Part shown: positions 29,001 through 37,378 of the stretch, piece after piece
Position numbering within the stretch: the stretch's first letter is position 1
Layout: every line of letters starts with the position of its first letter
Assembly: GCA_002495055.1 (NCBI GenBank)
Contig: DADR01000062.1
Span: forward strand, 1 to 54,378
Length of the DNA: 54,378 bases
Direction of reading: 5' to 3'
From: Methanoregula sp. UBA247
GTDB lineage: Archaea; Halobacteriota; Methanomicrobia; Methanomicrobiales; Methanospirillaceae
Position numbers and translations under genes: made by a program
The notes under the pieces: model-generated
The model's input: only the letters and a program-made list of their open reading frames with translations
Database searches by the model: none
Told to the model about the DNA's origin: nothing

Positions 29001-32000
29001 CGGAAGTGAATCATTCCGTATAACGACCCTCTGGGATATTACCGAGAGGAAGAAATCGGACGAGGCCCTCAAGGAAAGCGAAGAAAAATACCGGACTCTC
29101 GTGGAAGTTAATCATGACATTATTTACTCTCTCGATATTGATGGTAGTGTCCTCTATGTCAGCCCTCAGGTTACCGAGCAGCTCGGATACAGGCAAGACG
29201 AGATCCAGGGTAGAGACTTCATGCAGCTCGTCCACCCGGATGATGTTGAGAACCTGTTACTCCATATCAAAGAGCATTTCGACGCAGGAAAGGCGGTCCT
29301 CCCGGATACGTTCCGGATACGCAGGAAAGATGGTGCATACCGGTGGTTTGAGGATAGAACGATCTATACAAAGGATCCCCAGGGCAGACATATCATCATT
29401 GGTACAATCCGGGACATCACAGACGAGAAAACTGCACAGGACGCGCTCCATGAAAGTGAAGCAACACTTGCCAGTATCTTCCGCGCCGCACCAACCGGGA
29501 TCGGATTAGTTGTCAACCGGGTAATCCTGAAGGTGAATACCCAGCTCTGCGAGATGACCGGGTATACAGCTGAGGAACTGATCGGGATGAGCGCCCGGCT
29601 CCTGTACCCTTCCGATGAAGAGTTCGAGTTCGTGGGGCACGAGAAATATAAACAGATCCGGAAGTTCGGCACCGGAACGGTTGAAACCCGCTGGCAGCGG
29701 AAAGACGGTTCCCTGCGGGATATCCTGCTCAGCTCAACCCCGCTGGATCCTGCAGATCACACAAAGGGCGTGACATTTACCGCACTGGATATCACCGAAC
29801 GCAAGCGGAGCGAAGAAAAAGCCCGTACCCTGATTGAAACTACGGGTACCGGTTTTGTGATCATTAACAGGCAGGGGCAGGTACTGGACGCAAACCCGGA
29901 ATATGTCCGTCTCTCCGGCCATACGAGTCTTGAGGAGATTATCGGAAGAAGCGTGATGGAGTGGACAGCTCCAACTGATAGTGAGAGGAAGAAGAATGAG
30001 GAGTCTATCCGTCAGTGCATGAAAGACGGGTTCATAAGGAACCTTGAGATTGATTATACCGATACTGCAGGAAAGATAACTCCCGTCGAGATTAATGCGA
30101 CAGTAATGGGGTCAGGTGATTCCCTGCAGATCCTTACCCTTTGCAGGGACATTAGCGAACGCAGGAAACTGCATGAATATGGAAACAGGCTGAGTGCACT
30201 GAAAGAAGAGCTTATCGGCACCGCACCGCTTGAACAAAAACTGAAACAGATTACAGACAGCCTCATCGATATATTCGGGGCGGATTTTGCACGGATCTGG
30301 ATGTTCGGACCCGGAGATCTCTGTGAACAGGGGTGCATCCATGCACCGGAATCCGAAGTTCCGCATGTCTGCCGGAACCGAAATTCCTGTCTGCACCTTA
30401 TGGTCAGTTCCGGCAGGTATACTCATATCGATGGAGGCCACCGCAGAGTCCCATTCGGGGCATACAAGATTGGCAGGATTGCAAGTGGTGAAGATACATT
30501 TTTTATCACAAATGACGTGACCAATGACCCGCGGGTCCATGATCACGCATGGGCGGCTTCCCTCGGCCTGGTCTCCTTTGCAGGATTCCGGCTTATATCT
30601 GAAGGAAAAACAATAGGTGTGCTCGCATTCTTCAGCAGGCAACCGGTTACATCCGATACTATCGACTTCATAAAAGATCTTGCCGCGACGACATCACAGG
30701 TTATCCAGACCGGTCTGGTTGAAGCGACTTTAACCGAGAGCGAGAGGAAGCACCGTCTTATCATCGAAACAGCCAATGAAGGGGTCTGGCTGATAGATGC
30801 CGATTTTATTACAACGTTTACCAACCGGAAGATGCAGGAGATCTTCGGCTACAGTGCAGAAGAGATGCTGGGACACCCGGTCTGGGATTTTGTAATGCCA
30901 GGCGAGGTTGATTCGATAAAACAGATCCTTCTTGAACGGCAGACTGGCACACCCGGCCGGTACGAGCGCCGGTGGAGAAGAAAGGATGGGACCACGGTCT
31001 GGTGCCTGACCTCCGCAACACCCTATTTCTCCCCGGAGGGGAAGTTCCTTGGATCATTTGGATTGTTTACTGATATTACCGAACGGATCCGGACAGAGAA
31101 GACGCTTCAGGAAAGCGAAGCACGTATCCGGAGGATCCTTGATCAGGAGCCCCTGCCATTATGCTTCGTGAACAATGAGGGGGTGATAACCTTCAGGAAC
31201 AACCGTTTTGTCCAAATCTTCGGGTATACAGCAGAGGACATCCCGGATCTTGAAACATGGTGGCAGCTGGCGTATCCGGATCCGGGCTACCGGCAGCAGG
31301 TAATCCGGTCGTGGGAAATAGCGGTCAAGTGTGCGGCTGACGAACACAAGGATATCAGACCTGCTGAATACAAAGTAACCTGTAAGAACGGTGAAGAGCG
31401 CATCATCGAGATCTCCGGTATCACGCTCATCGATGGTTTTCTGACGACTTTTATCGATGTTACCGAACGCAGGAAAGCGGATGCCGCTCTGCGTGAGAGT
31501 GAGGAAAAATACCGCATGCTGGTCGAGCACAACCGGGACGGTGTCTTTATTGTGCAGGACGGCAGGCTGGTCTTTTACAACCAGGCACTGGTCGGAACGA
31601 CCGGCTATACTTCAGATGAGCTGAACGGCCGGCTCCTTACAGACCTGATTGTTCCCGAGGACCGGGAGATGGTCATATCCAGGGTGCGGGATCGGGCCAG
31701 AGGAAAGGAGGTGCCGGACGTTTATGAGTTTTCCCTTCTCCACAAGGATGGCACCAGCCGGATCCTTATACGGGTGCACGCCGGTTTTGTCAATTACAGG
31801 GGACGGCCGGCTTCTATGGGAACATTTTATAATGTTACCGAAGATCGAAAACGGGAAGATGCACTCAGAGAGAGTGAGGACCGGTTCCGCAGACTTGTCT
31901 CCAGCTCTTTTGACGCAGTTGTTGTCCATCAGGATGGAAAAATTGTTCTCGCAAATGACTGTGCTGCCAAGATTATAGGTGCTGCATCCGGATCGGAACT

Positions 32001-35000
32001 GCTTGAAAAACCCGTCATTACTCTTGTCCATCCCGAATTCCGACAGAGGGTAGCAGACCGTATCCGGGAGACGCTGCAGTCAGCGGAAGGGGTGGCTCCC
32101 TTAATCGAGGAGAAGTTCATCCGCATTGATGGGACTGCTATAGACGTTGAGGTCATGGCTATTGCGATGCAACACGAGGGGCGGCTGGCAATGATGGTGG
32201 TGTTCCGCGATATCACAGATCGCAAACGGGCTGAAGAGGAACTGTTCAAATCGCGGCAGATGCTCCAGCTGGTTCTGGACACAATTCCGCAGAGAGTCTT
32301 CTGGAAAGACCGGAATTCGGTTTTTCTGGGATGCAACAAACTACTTGCTCTCGATGCAGGTTTCTCCGATCCGGCTGAGATGGTAGGTAAAACCGATTAT
32401 GATCATGCCTCATCTTCCACTGCAGATCTCTACCGGGCTGATGATCGTCAGGTGATGGAGTCCGGCCAATCGAAGATCAATTTCGAAGAACCCCAGATAC
32501 GATCTGACGGTAGTAAAGCATGGCTCCTGACCAGTAAAGTACCCCTTCGCGATAAGGAAGGAAAGATCATAGGAGTGCTTGGAACATATGACGATATCAC
32601 AGATCGCAAACGGGCTGAGGAAAAATTACAGGAAAGTGAAGAGCGTTACCGGAGCCTGTTTGAAAACAATCATGCTGTCATGTTGCTCATCGATCCGGAC
32701 ACCGGCGCTATCATTGATGCCAATCCCGCCGCGTGCACCTATTACCACTGGAGTCGTGACGAGCTGGTGAAAAAGAGAATTGACGAGATTAACATCCTGA
32801 CAAATGCAGAGGTACGGGCTGAGATGCAGTTAGCCAGTAACCAGAAGCGCAATCATTTCTCCTTTAAGCACCGTCTGGCTGATGGCACAATCCATGATGT
32901 TGAGGTATATAGCGCACCAATACGGCTGGGACACAAAACCCTGCTTTACTCTATAATCTTCGATATTACCGAACGGAAGAGGACTGAGGCGGAGCTGCAA
33001 TCGGCATACGAGAACCTCACCGCATCTGATGAAGAACTCAGGGCACAGGTTGAAGAACTCGCGCTGAGCCGGGATATGCTTCGCGAGAGCGAGGAGAAGT
33101 TCCGGGCGCTTGTCGAGACGACGAGCGATTTCATCTGGGAGGTGGATACCGCAGGCACGTATACCTATGTCAGCCCGCAAGTCCGCCAGATATTGGGGTA
33201 CGAACCCGTGGAGCTGATAGGAAAGTCTCATTTTGACATCATGCCTGATGCTGAGGCAGAAAGGATGGCTGCCGAGTTCAAAAGGTTGATTTCATCACAG
33301 CACCCGATTGTGTCTCTCGAGAATAAAGCTTTCAGAAAGGACGGGACTGTTGTGATCCTCGAGACCAGCGGGGTAATCAGGGCTGCGAAGGATGGCAGTG
33401 TCCTGGGGTACCGCGGTATCGACCGGGACATTACTAAGAGGAAGCAATCCGAGGAAGCCCTTGTCGAAAAGACCGAGGAGCTGGACCAGTATTTCTCCGC
33501 CAGCCTCGACCTGTTCTGTATCGCTGATACTGACGGATTTTTCCGGCGGTTGAACCCGGAATGGGAAAAAGCACTCGGATATCCACTTGCCGAGCTGGAA
33601 GGCCACCGGTTCCTCGAATTTGTACATCCTGATGATATGCAGGCCACCCTTTCTGCCATTGCTGACCTTGCTAACCAGAAAAAGGTCATCCTTTTCACCA
33701 ACCGGTACCGGCACAAGGACGGATCCTATCGATGGATGGAATGGAAATCGTTCCCAAAGGGAAAAAGAATCTTCGCAGCAGCACGGGATATTACCGAACG
33801 GAAAAAAACCGAAGAAGCCCTCATTGACAGCAGAGGACAATATAAAAAGATCTTCGAGTCTTTTATCGACATATACTATGAGACCGATAAAAATGGCATA
33901 ATTGCGGTTCTTTCCCCCTCAGTATACAACATATCGGGATGGAAACCTGACGAACTGATTGGCAAACATATCTCAATCCTGTACGTTAACCCATCGGACC
34001 GGCAGGTGCTTCTCGAGAAAATTAAGCGGGAGCAGGGGGCGTACGGATTTGAGGTGCTGCTTAAAAAACGGGACGGGACTCCGGTTCCCGTCTCGGTCAA
34101 TGCCCGGATACGGTATAATGCTTCAGGAGAACCGGATGGGCTTCTGGGCTCGATCCGGGACATCACGGAGAATACCAGGACACGGAAAGCCCTGCAGGAA
34201 AGCGAAACAAAATACCGTCATATCATCGAAAACCTCCAGGATGTTTATTTCCAGACAGGTCTGGATGGCAACCTGTCCATGGTAAGCCCGTCAGCCGCCC
34301 GCATATATGGGTATAGCTCTGCGGATGAGATGATAGGGATCCCCGCTGAATCCCTGTATTATAATCCTGGACAGCGTGAGGAAATGCTCCATATATTGCA
34401 AAGACAGGGTAAAATTGTAGACTTCACCGGTGAAGCCCGGCGGAAAGATGGCACACCGTTCTGGGCGTCACTCAATATCCAGTTCAGGTTCGATGAAGAA
34501 GGTCACATAAAGGGCACTGAGGCGATTGTAAGGGATATTTCCGAGAGGAAGAATATGGAGGAGGCAATCAGGGAAATTAACCGGAAGGTCAGCCTTTTAA
34601 ACAGCATCACCCGGCATGACGTGGCAAACCAGGTCTCCATCCTGCGTGGATATGCTAAAATTGCGATGATGAAGAAACCCGATCCCGTTGTGGTCGATCT
34701 GCTTGAAAAGATTGATGCAACGGGATCCGTGATCTCTGAACAGATCGCATTTACCAAGGCATACCAGGAACTCGGCATGCATGCCCCCGGCTGGCACCGG
34801 ATCAGGGAAATCATTGAACAACAGAAAAGTGAGGGTATATCCCTGTCATGCACGTGCGATGCCGTGGTCTTTGCCGATCCGATGCTTGAGAAAGTCTTCT
34901 TCAACCTCATCGATAACGCTGCCCGGCACGGGGAACGGGTAACCACGATCACGGTCAGCTGCAAACCTGATCCGGACGGACTGGTGATCACCGTTGAAGA

Positions 35001-35208
35001 CAACGGTGTCGGGGTGCCCCTTGACTTAAAAGAGAAGATATTCGAGAAGGGCTACGGGAAGCATACCGGCTTTGGCCTCTTTTTGGCCCGTGAAATCCTT
35101 TCAATCACCGGCATCACAATCCATGAAACAGGTTTACAGGGAAAAGGGGCACGATTCGAGATCATTGTACCGAAAGGGAAGTACCGGGGGGGAAAACAAA
35201 ATACCTGA
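26083..35208 (+). CDS. Giant REC-PAS18-GAF2 hybrid histidine kinase (kinase 4)
   Basis: At 3041 residues this is one uninterrupted frame. Receiver 1-125 (phospho-Asp D54) is followed by four PAS, a GAF at about 687-845, four PAS to about 1360, a second GAF at about 1370-1545, then ten PAS to about 2810. I counted 18 PAS from 18 DIT(E/D)RK-type linkers. Signalling coiled coils of the form TASQEELRGQFDEL recur three times. The core has SITRHDVANQVSILRG (H2845), NLIDNAARHGE, EDNGVGV and GYGKHTGFGLF. The second GAF has a cysteine group (CEQGC and CRNRNSC). All catalytic motifs are intact, arguing against decay. Membrane segments are absent, so it should be a long soluble sensor. Its tandem partner is kinase 3. 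Ligands and target are unknown. Confidence 0.95.
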   Translation: MHRILYVDDEPSLLEIAKLFLEQTNDDYSVDIDTSAQHALLSIGTQGYVAIISDYQMPEMDGIAFLKAVRSRYGDIPFILFTGRGREEVVIEAINNGADFYIQKGGDPTAQFAELAHKIRQAIARRQAETSIRDHERREADIINFLPDATLAIDTHGVVIAWNRAMEMMTGVKSSEILGKGNYEYAIPFYHERRPILIDLVLKDDPTTAGKYPAITRDGTTLFSEITIPHFNDGRGAVLWFTATPLYNRKGDVIGAIESIREITERKRAEETLNESEKRFRDLADLLPQGIFEADIEGRMTYVNRIALEMSGYTSEDVERGINALNVIAPEDRERAAMIFRQMVERGIRKHGSQEFQAVRKDGSTFPVSIFSSPIPHDDRIAGIRGIIIDITDRKHAEEKIRESEQNYRLLFETSTEGILIAQGDRLVHVNPAMVSLLGYPAGVITSKPFTDFIHPEDREKVMSRHLQRMRGEIPPTGYEFRILNGEGHEKWVWITSTRIEWSGKPASLSFLTDITERKAAEDNLIAANREYTNLLGQIQDVYYRSDAEGRLVKASHSFAILLGYDDVSECLGRRIADDFYMNPSDRKSFLEEINRNRKVTDYEVILKKKDGNPVIVEASSHHYFDPSGKVIGVEGTFRDITSRKNADDELRAAYEQLTASQEELRGQFDELAASERRVRESESRLKYMLGFYEMSQQPEKELLSYAVEGSGIVTGSPLGYLAFLNEEETELAMYAWSRAAMQECFMREKPIIYQMGKTGLWGEAVRQRRPVITNDYQSPNLMKRGYPEGHPVIIRHMNIPVLDGDHIVIVAGVANKPSDYSDNDVKELTLLMQGLWQVIKRRRAEEELRAAHEQITASQEELKGQFDELEVSEQRIRESESRFRQLAEATIEGIVFHKSGIIFDLNERACELFGYPRNEMIGRNVLTLTAPECIEFVQQKIIQGYNKSYEAKGLRKDGSSFWAELQSHEFTSGSESFRITTLWDITERKKSDEALKESEEKYRTLVEVNHDIIYSLDIDGSVLYVSPQVTEQLGYRQDEIQGRDFMQLVHPDDVENLLLHIKEHFDAGKAVLPDTFRIRRKDGAYRWFEDRTIYTKDPQGRHIIIGTIRDITDEKTAQDALHESEATLASIFRAAPTGIGLVVNRVILKVNTQLCEMTGYTAEELIGMSARLLYPSDEEFEFVGHEKYKQIRKFGTGTVETRWQRKDGSLRDILLSSTPLDPADHTKGVTFTALDITERKRSEEKARTLIETTGTGFVIINRQGQVLDANPEYVRLSGHTSLEEIIGRSVMEWTAPTDSERKKNEESIRQCMKDGFIRNLEIDYTDTAGKITPVEINATVMGSGDSLQILTLCRDISERRKLHEYGNRLSALKEELIGTAPLEQKLKQITDSLIDIFGADFARIWMFGPGDLCEQGCIHAPESEVPHVCRNRNSCLHLMVSSGRYTHIDGGHRRVPFGAYKIGRIASGEDTFFITNDVTNDPRVHDHAWAASLGLVSFAGFRLISEGKTIGVLAFFSRQPVTSDTIDFIKDLAATTSQVIQTGLVEATLTESERKHRLIIETANEGVWLIDADFITTFTNRKMQEIFGYSAEEMLGHPVWDFVMPGEVDSIKQILLERQTGTPGRYERRWRRKDGTTVWCLTSATPYFSPEGKFLGSFGLFTDITERIRTEKTLQESEARIRRILDQEPLPLCFVNNEGVITFRNNRFVQIFGYTAEDIPDLETWWQLAYPDPGYRQQVIRSWEIAVKCAADEHKDIRPAEYKVTCKNGEERIIEISGITLIDGFLTTFIDVTERRKADAALRESEEKYRMLVEHNRDGVFIVQDGRLVFYNQALVGTTGYTSDELNGRLLTDLIVPEDREMVISRVRDRARGKEVPDVYEFSLLHKDGTSRILIRVHAGFVNYRGRPASMGTFYNVTEDRKREDALRESEDRFRRLVSSSFDAVVVHQDGKIVLANDCAAKIIGAASGSELLEKPVITLVHPEFRQRVADRIRETLQSAEGVAPLIEEKFIRIDGTAIDVEVMAIAMQHEGRLAMMVVFRDITDRKRAEEELFKSRQMLQLVLDTIPQRVFWKDRNSVFLGCNKLLALDAGFSDPAEMVGKTDYDHASSSTADLYRADDRQVMESGQSKINFEEPQIRSDGSKAWLLTSKVPLRDKEGKIIGVLGTYDDITDRKRAEEKLQESEERYRSLFENNHAVMLLIDPDTGAIIDANPAACTYYHWSRDELVKKRIDEINILTNAEVRAEMQLASNQKRNHFSFKHRLADGTIHDVEVYSAPIRLGHKTLLYSIIFDITERKRTEAELQSAYENLTASDEELRAQVEELALSRDMLRESEEKFRALVETTSDFIWEVDTAGTYTYVSPQVRQILGYEPVELIGKSHFDIMPDAEAERMAAEFKRLISSQHPIVSLENKAFRKDGTVVILETSGVIRAAKDGSVLGYRGIDRDITKRKQSEEALVEKTEELDQYFSASLDLFCIADTDGFFRRLNPEWEKALGYPLAELEGHRFLEFVHPDDMQATLSAIADLANQKKVILFTNRYRHKDGSYRWMEWKSFPKGKRIFAAARDITERKKTEEALIDSRGQYKKIFESFIDIYYETDKNGIIAVLSPSVYNISGWKPDELIGKHISILYVNPSDRQVLLEKIKREQGAYGFEVLLKKRDGTPVPVSVNARIRYNASGEPDGLLGSIRDITENTRTRKALQESETKYRHIIENLQDVYFQTGLDGNLSMVSPSAARIYGYSSADEMIGIPAESLYYNPGQREEMLHILQRQGKIVDFTGEARRKDGTPFWASLNIQFRFDEEGHIKGTEAIVRDISERKNMEEAIREINRKVSLLNSITRHDVANQVSILRGYAKIAMMKKPDPVVVDLLEKIDATGSVISEQIAFTKAYQELGMHAPGWHRIREIIEQQKSEGISLSCTCDAVVFADPMLEKVFFNLIDNAARHGERVTTITVSCKPDPDGLVITVEDNGVGVPLDLKEKIFEKGYGKHTGFGLFLAREILSITGITIHETGLQGKGARFEIIVPKGKYRGGKQNT

Positions 35209-35245
35209 TATTATAGTCAGGAACCATCTTCCAAGCCTTTTAGCG

Positions 35246-35258
35246 TTTTTTTGTTTTT
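35246..35258 (+). terminator. T-rich terminator of kinase 4
   Basis: A T7 tract at 35246-35252 and a T5 tract at 35254-35258 lie about 40 nt after the kinase 4 stop codon, the pattern of an archaeal oligo-T terminator. The convergent gene ends at 35264. Confidence 0.5.
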
Positions 35259-35263
35259 CCAAA

Positions 35264-35710
35264 TCACCAGTTCCTCTTTCCCCGGTTTAAACCATTGATG
35301 CCCTTTTTCCTGATCGTGGTAATGTTCCGGAGGTGTGCATCCCCATGGACCGGTACAAGGAACTGAAGCTTTTCACACGCTTCTGGTTCACTGCATTCCC
35401 AGCAACCGGTAATCTGTTTTTCCTGGGAGCACTGTCTGATTTTGCAAAATGGCGGACCACCGCCATCCCTGCATCCATTTTTGCACCGGAACTTCACCAT
35501 GGCACCGAGCAGATCGTAGCACTGCGGGTAATGCACAAAGGGTTTTCCAAAAGGGGTTTTTGCAATGACATCTGCAAATTTCCCATATTTTGCCTGACGA
35601 AGTTCCTTGCGAAGATCCCGTGCAAGGTCAGCGATTTTTCCCGTGTGCCCGTGGCAGTCAAGGCAGCAGAGGCCGCAGTATGCAATGACATCGAGGTTTT
35701 TTTCTTCCAT
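35264..35710 (-). CDS. Cysteine-rich DUF3795 protein
   Basis: The 148-residue protein has the DUF3795 pattern: YCGLCCLDC near 11-19, then RCKNGC, PPFCKIRQC and GCWECSEPEACEKL between about 75 and 112. The 11 or more cysteines suggest a metal or Fe-S site, but this has not been established for the family. It is soluble with no signal peptide. The last 25 residues are basic. It lies beside an Fe-S flavoprotein gene on the same strand, 94 bp away, which fits a redox role (inference). Confidence 0.85.
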   Translation of the reverse strand: MEEKNLDVIAYCGLCCLDCHGHTGKIADLARDLRKELRQAKYGKFADVIAKTPFGKPFVHYPQCYDLLGAMVKFRCKNGCRDGGGPPFCKIRQCSQEKQITGCWECSEPEACEKLQFLVPVHGDAHLRNITTIRKKGINGLNRGKRNW

Positions 35711-35804
35711 ATCATTGGAGTGTTCTCATGCTCCTTTAAGGATTATCCGCGGGGGGAGAAAATAATACAGGAAATCTTACAAACACTCATCGCTTGTCAT
35801 CCTG

Positions 35805-36476
35805 CTATTTTTCAATCCATCCCATCCGTACCCAGCGATCGTAGTCTTCAGTCCGGAAATCTTTATTCTCTTCCACAAGCGAGCGGAAAAATCCACGGTT
35901 ATCCTCGAGAATTGCTTGCTGTGCCGGATCTGAAAAGCCACCTGAGATCGCATCCGCAAGTTTTCTGCCAAGTGTTTTAGCGCCAGGTTCCACCGCATTC
36001 ATGGTTTCGATTTTCCCTCCAGTGGCAATACTGATTCCCCCCACCGATAGAACTCCCAGGTAATTGAGCACATGGTTAAGATAAGTAACAACATCATCCC
36101 CACCGGATTCATACGTTGTTGCAATAGAACACCCGTATTTGCCTGCCAGCAACTGGTAGTGGATCGCGTCAGCAAGCCTGTCGAAAAACACCTTCATCTG
36201 GCCGGTGATATTATCGATGTAGACCGGTGAGCCGAAGATGATGCCGTCTGCTTCCTGCATCCGGATCAAAAGAGCGGGAACGTCATCATCATTAACACAT
36301 ATACCGTTTAACGAACACGCCTCGCAGGAGGTGCAGGGAATAATGGAGTAATCCGCAAGGTCAATCATTTCTGTTTCTGCGCCGGCTTCTGCTGCACCTT
36401 CGAGAACAAAACCCGCGAGTTTTCGCGTAGTGCTGCGGATCGTCCGTGGACTCCCGTGGATGGCGAGGATCTTCAT
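35805..36476 (-). CDS. Iron-sulfur flavoprotein (Isf-type, flavodoxin fold)
   Basis: The 223-residue protein has an N-terminal FMN-binding loop (HGSPRTIRSTTRKL) and the compact cysteine motif CTSCEACSLNGIC at 48-60. This CX2CX2CX5C pattern marks the Isf proteins of Methanosarcina, which bind a 4Fe-4S cluster next to FMN and pass electrons, with ferredoxin as donor and oxygen or peroxide as likely acceptors. GSPVYIDNITGQMKVFFDRL is the second flavin loop. Length is normal. The C-terminal 40 residues are charged and less conserved-looking. A perfect palindrome at 36488-36501 overlaps its ribosome binding site. Confidence 0.9.
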   Translation of the reverse strand: MKILAIHGSPRTIRSTTRKLAGFVLEGAAEAGAETEMIDLADYSIIPCTSCEACSLNGICVNDDDVPALLIRMQEADGIIFGSPVYIDNITGQMKVFFDRLADAIHYQLLAGKYGCSIATTYESGGDDVVTYLNHVLNYLGVLSVGGISIATGGKIETMNAVEPGAKTLGRKLADAISGGFSDPAQQAILEDNRGFFRSLVEENKDFRTEDYDRWVRMGWIEK

Positions 36477-36487
36477 ACAATAATCTA

Positions 36488-36501
36488 CTCCTGTACAGGA
36501 G
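36488..36501 (-). promoter_or_regulatory. 14-bp palindrome covering the ribosome binding site of the Isf gene
   Basis: CTCCTGTACAGGAG is a perfect palindrome 12-25 nt before the ATG at 36476. Its right half, as read on the minus strand, contains the only Shine-Dalgarno match (GGAG). It could be a repressor site, or in RNA the left half could mask the GGAG. Confidence 0.5.
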
Positions 36502-36606
36502 ATTTAGTGGCAGATGTTATTATGGATAAGGGGTGGAAGGAATTTTTCTTAAATCAGGTATCAAAAAAAGGATAGCAGAGGACTGCACGGCAACTCCTTT
36601 GTAAGG

Positions 36607-36888
36607 TTACTTTTTCCGGACACCTTCGAGCCAGTCTCCAATAAACGTACCTGCGATAAAGAGAATAACAAAGATAATAATCTCGATAAAAATACCAAAC
36701 ACTCCAAGGAAACTGACATCAATACTTATGCTTCCGGGAAGCAGAAACATCGAGGCGATAACGAAAATAATACCTAACAGGATACCGGCGAGCGCTCCAT
36801 TTTTGAGGATGCCCATGCGGTCTTCCTTCCCACGGTGAAAAAAACCAAATACTATACCGATGATGAAATTCAGCAGTTCAAGCCACAT
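36607..36888 (-). CDS. Small membrane protein of unknown function
   Basis: The 93-residue protein has three hydrophobic segments, at about 3-17, 30-50 and 58-82, and a charged loop (FHRGKEDRMG) between the first two. It ends in a basic tail. The ATG at 36888 is chosen over the one two codons upstream because GGAG lies 7 nt before it. No family is recognised; small multi-spanning proteins like this are common in methanogens. It stands alone between the Isf gene and the cupin gene. Confidence 0.7.
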   Translation of the reverse strand: MWLELLNFIIGIVFGFFHRGKEDRMGILKNGALAGILLGIIFVIASMFLLPGSISIDVSFLGVFGIFIEIIIFVILFIAGTFIGDWLEGVRKK

Positions 36889-37027
36889 GCACATACTCCT
36901 GATTTAAAGCAGAATATCACACTCCCATCACTAAATAGGTTCCGGAAGTGAGCACGTATCTACCCGCGATATCCTGGATTGCAGCACATTGACGGATCGT
37001 ATCCGGATATCAGAAAAAACCGGTCCA

Positions 37028-37378
37028 TCAGGGCAGGGTGATGAAAACCTGCCGCCAGGGATTTTTACCGATCACCCGGGTTTTATGGCCTTTGCCGGAA
37101 ACATCTTCGGCAAACAGGACATCCCCTTTACCAAACCGCCTCTTCTCGCCGCTGCTTACCTCAATTTCAGCTTTCCCTTCAATGGTGATAACATACTCCC
37201 GGCAGACAACATTGTGCCAGGTATAGTTATACTTTGCAGGTACTTCCCTGAAGAAGAATGCCTTTACTCCGGCGGGTTCGGTAAAAAAACCAAGTGGCCC
37301 CCGCGATTCCAGTGGCAGCTCAATTTCATCGAAATAAGACTGGTTATCCTTCCCGGTATAAAGTCGCGTGATCCGCAT
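37028..37378 (-). CDS. Cupin-like small protein
   Basis: The 116-residue protein has a single cupin-type beta barrel: YTWHNVVCREYVITIEGKAEIEV at about 50-72, then RRFGKGDVLFAEDVSGKGHKTRV at about 79-101. The metal-binding His set is partly present (His in YTWHN, Glu in REYVI, His in GKGHKT), so a metal site is possible. An enzyme activity cannot be assigned. A long AT-rich region upstream carries a TATA-like run at about 37460-37475. Confidence 0.75.
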   Translation of the reverse strand: MRITRLYTGKDNQSYFDEIELPLESRGPLGFFTEPAGVKAFFFREVPAKYNYTWHNVVCREYVITIEGKAEIEVSSGEKRRFGKGDVLFAEDVSGKGHKTRVIGKNPWRQVFITLP

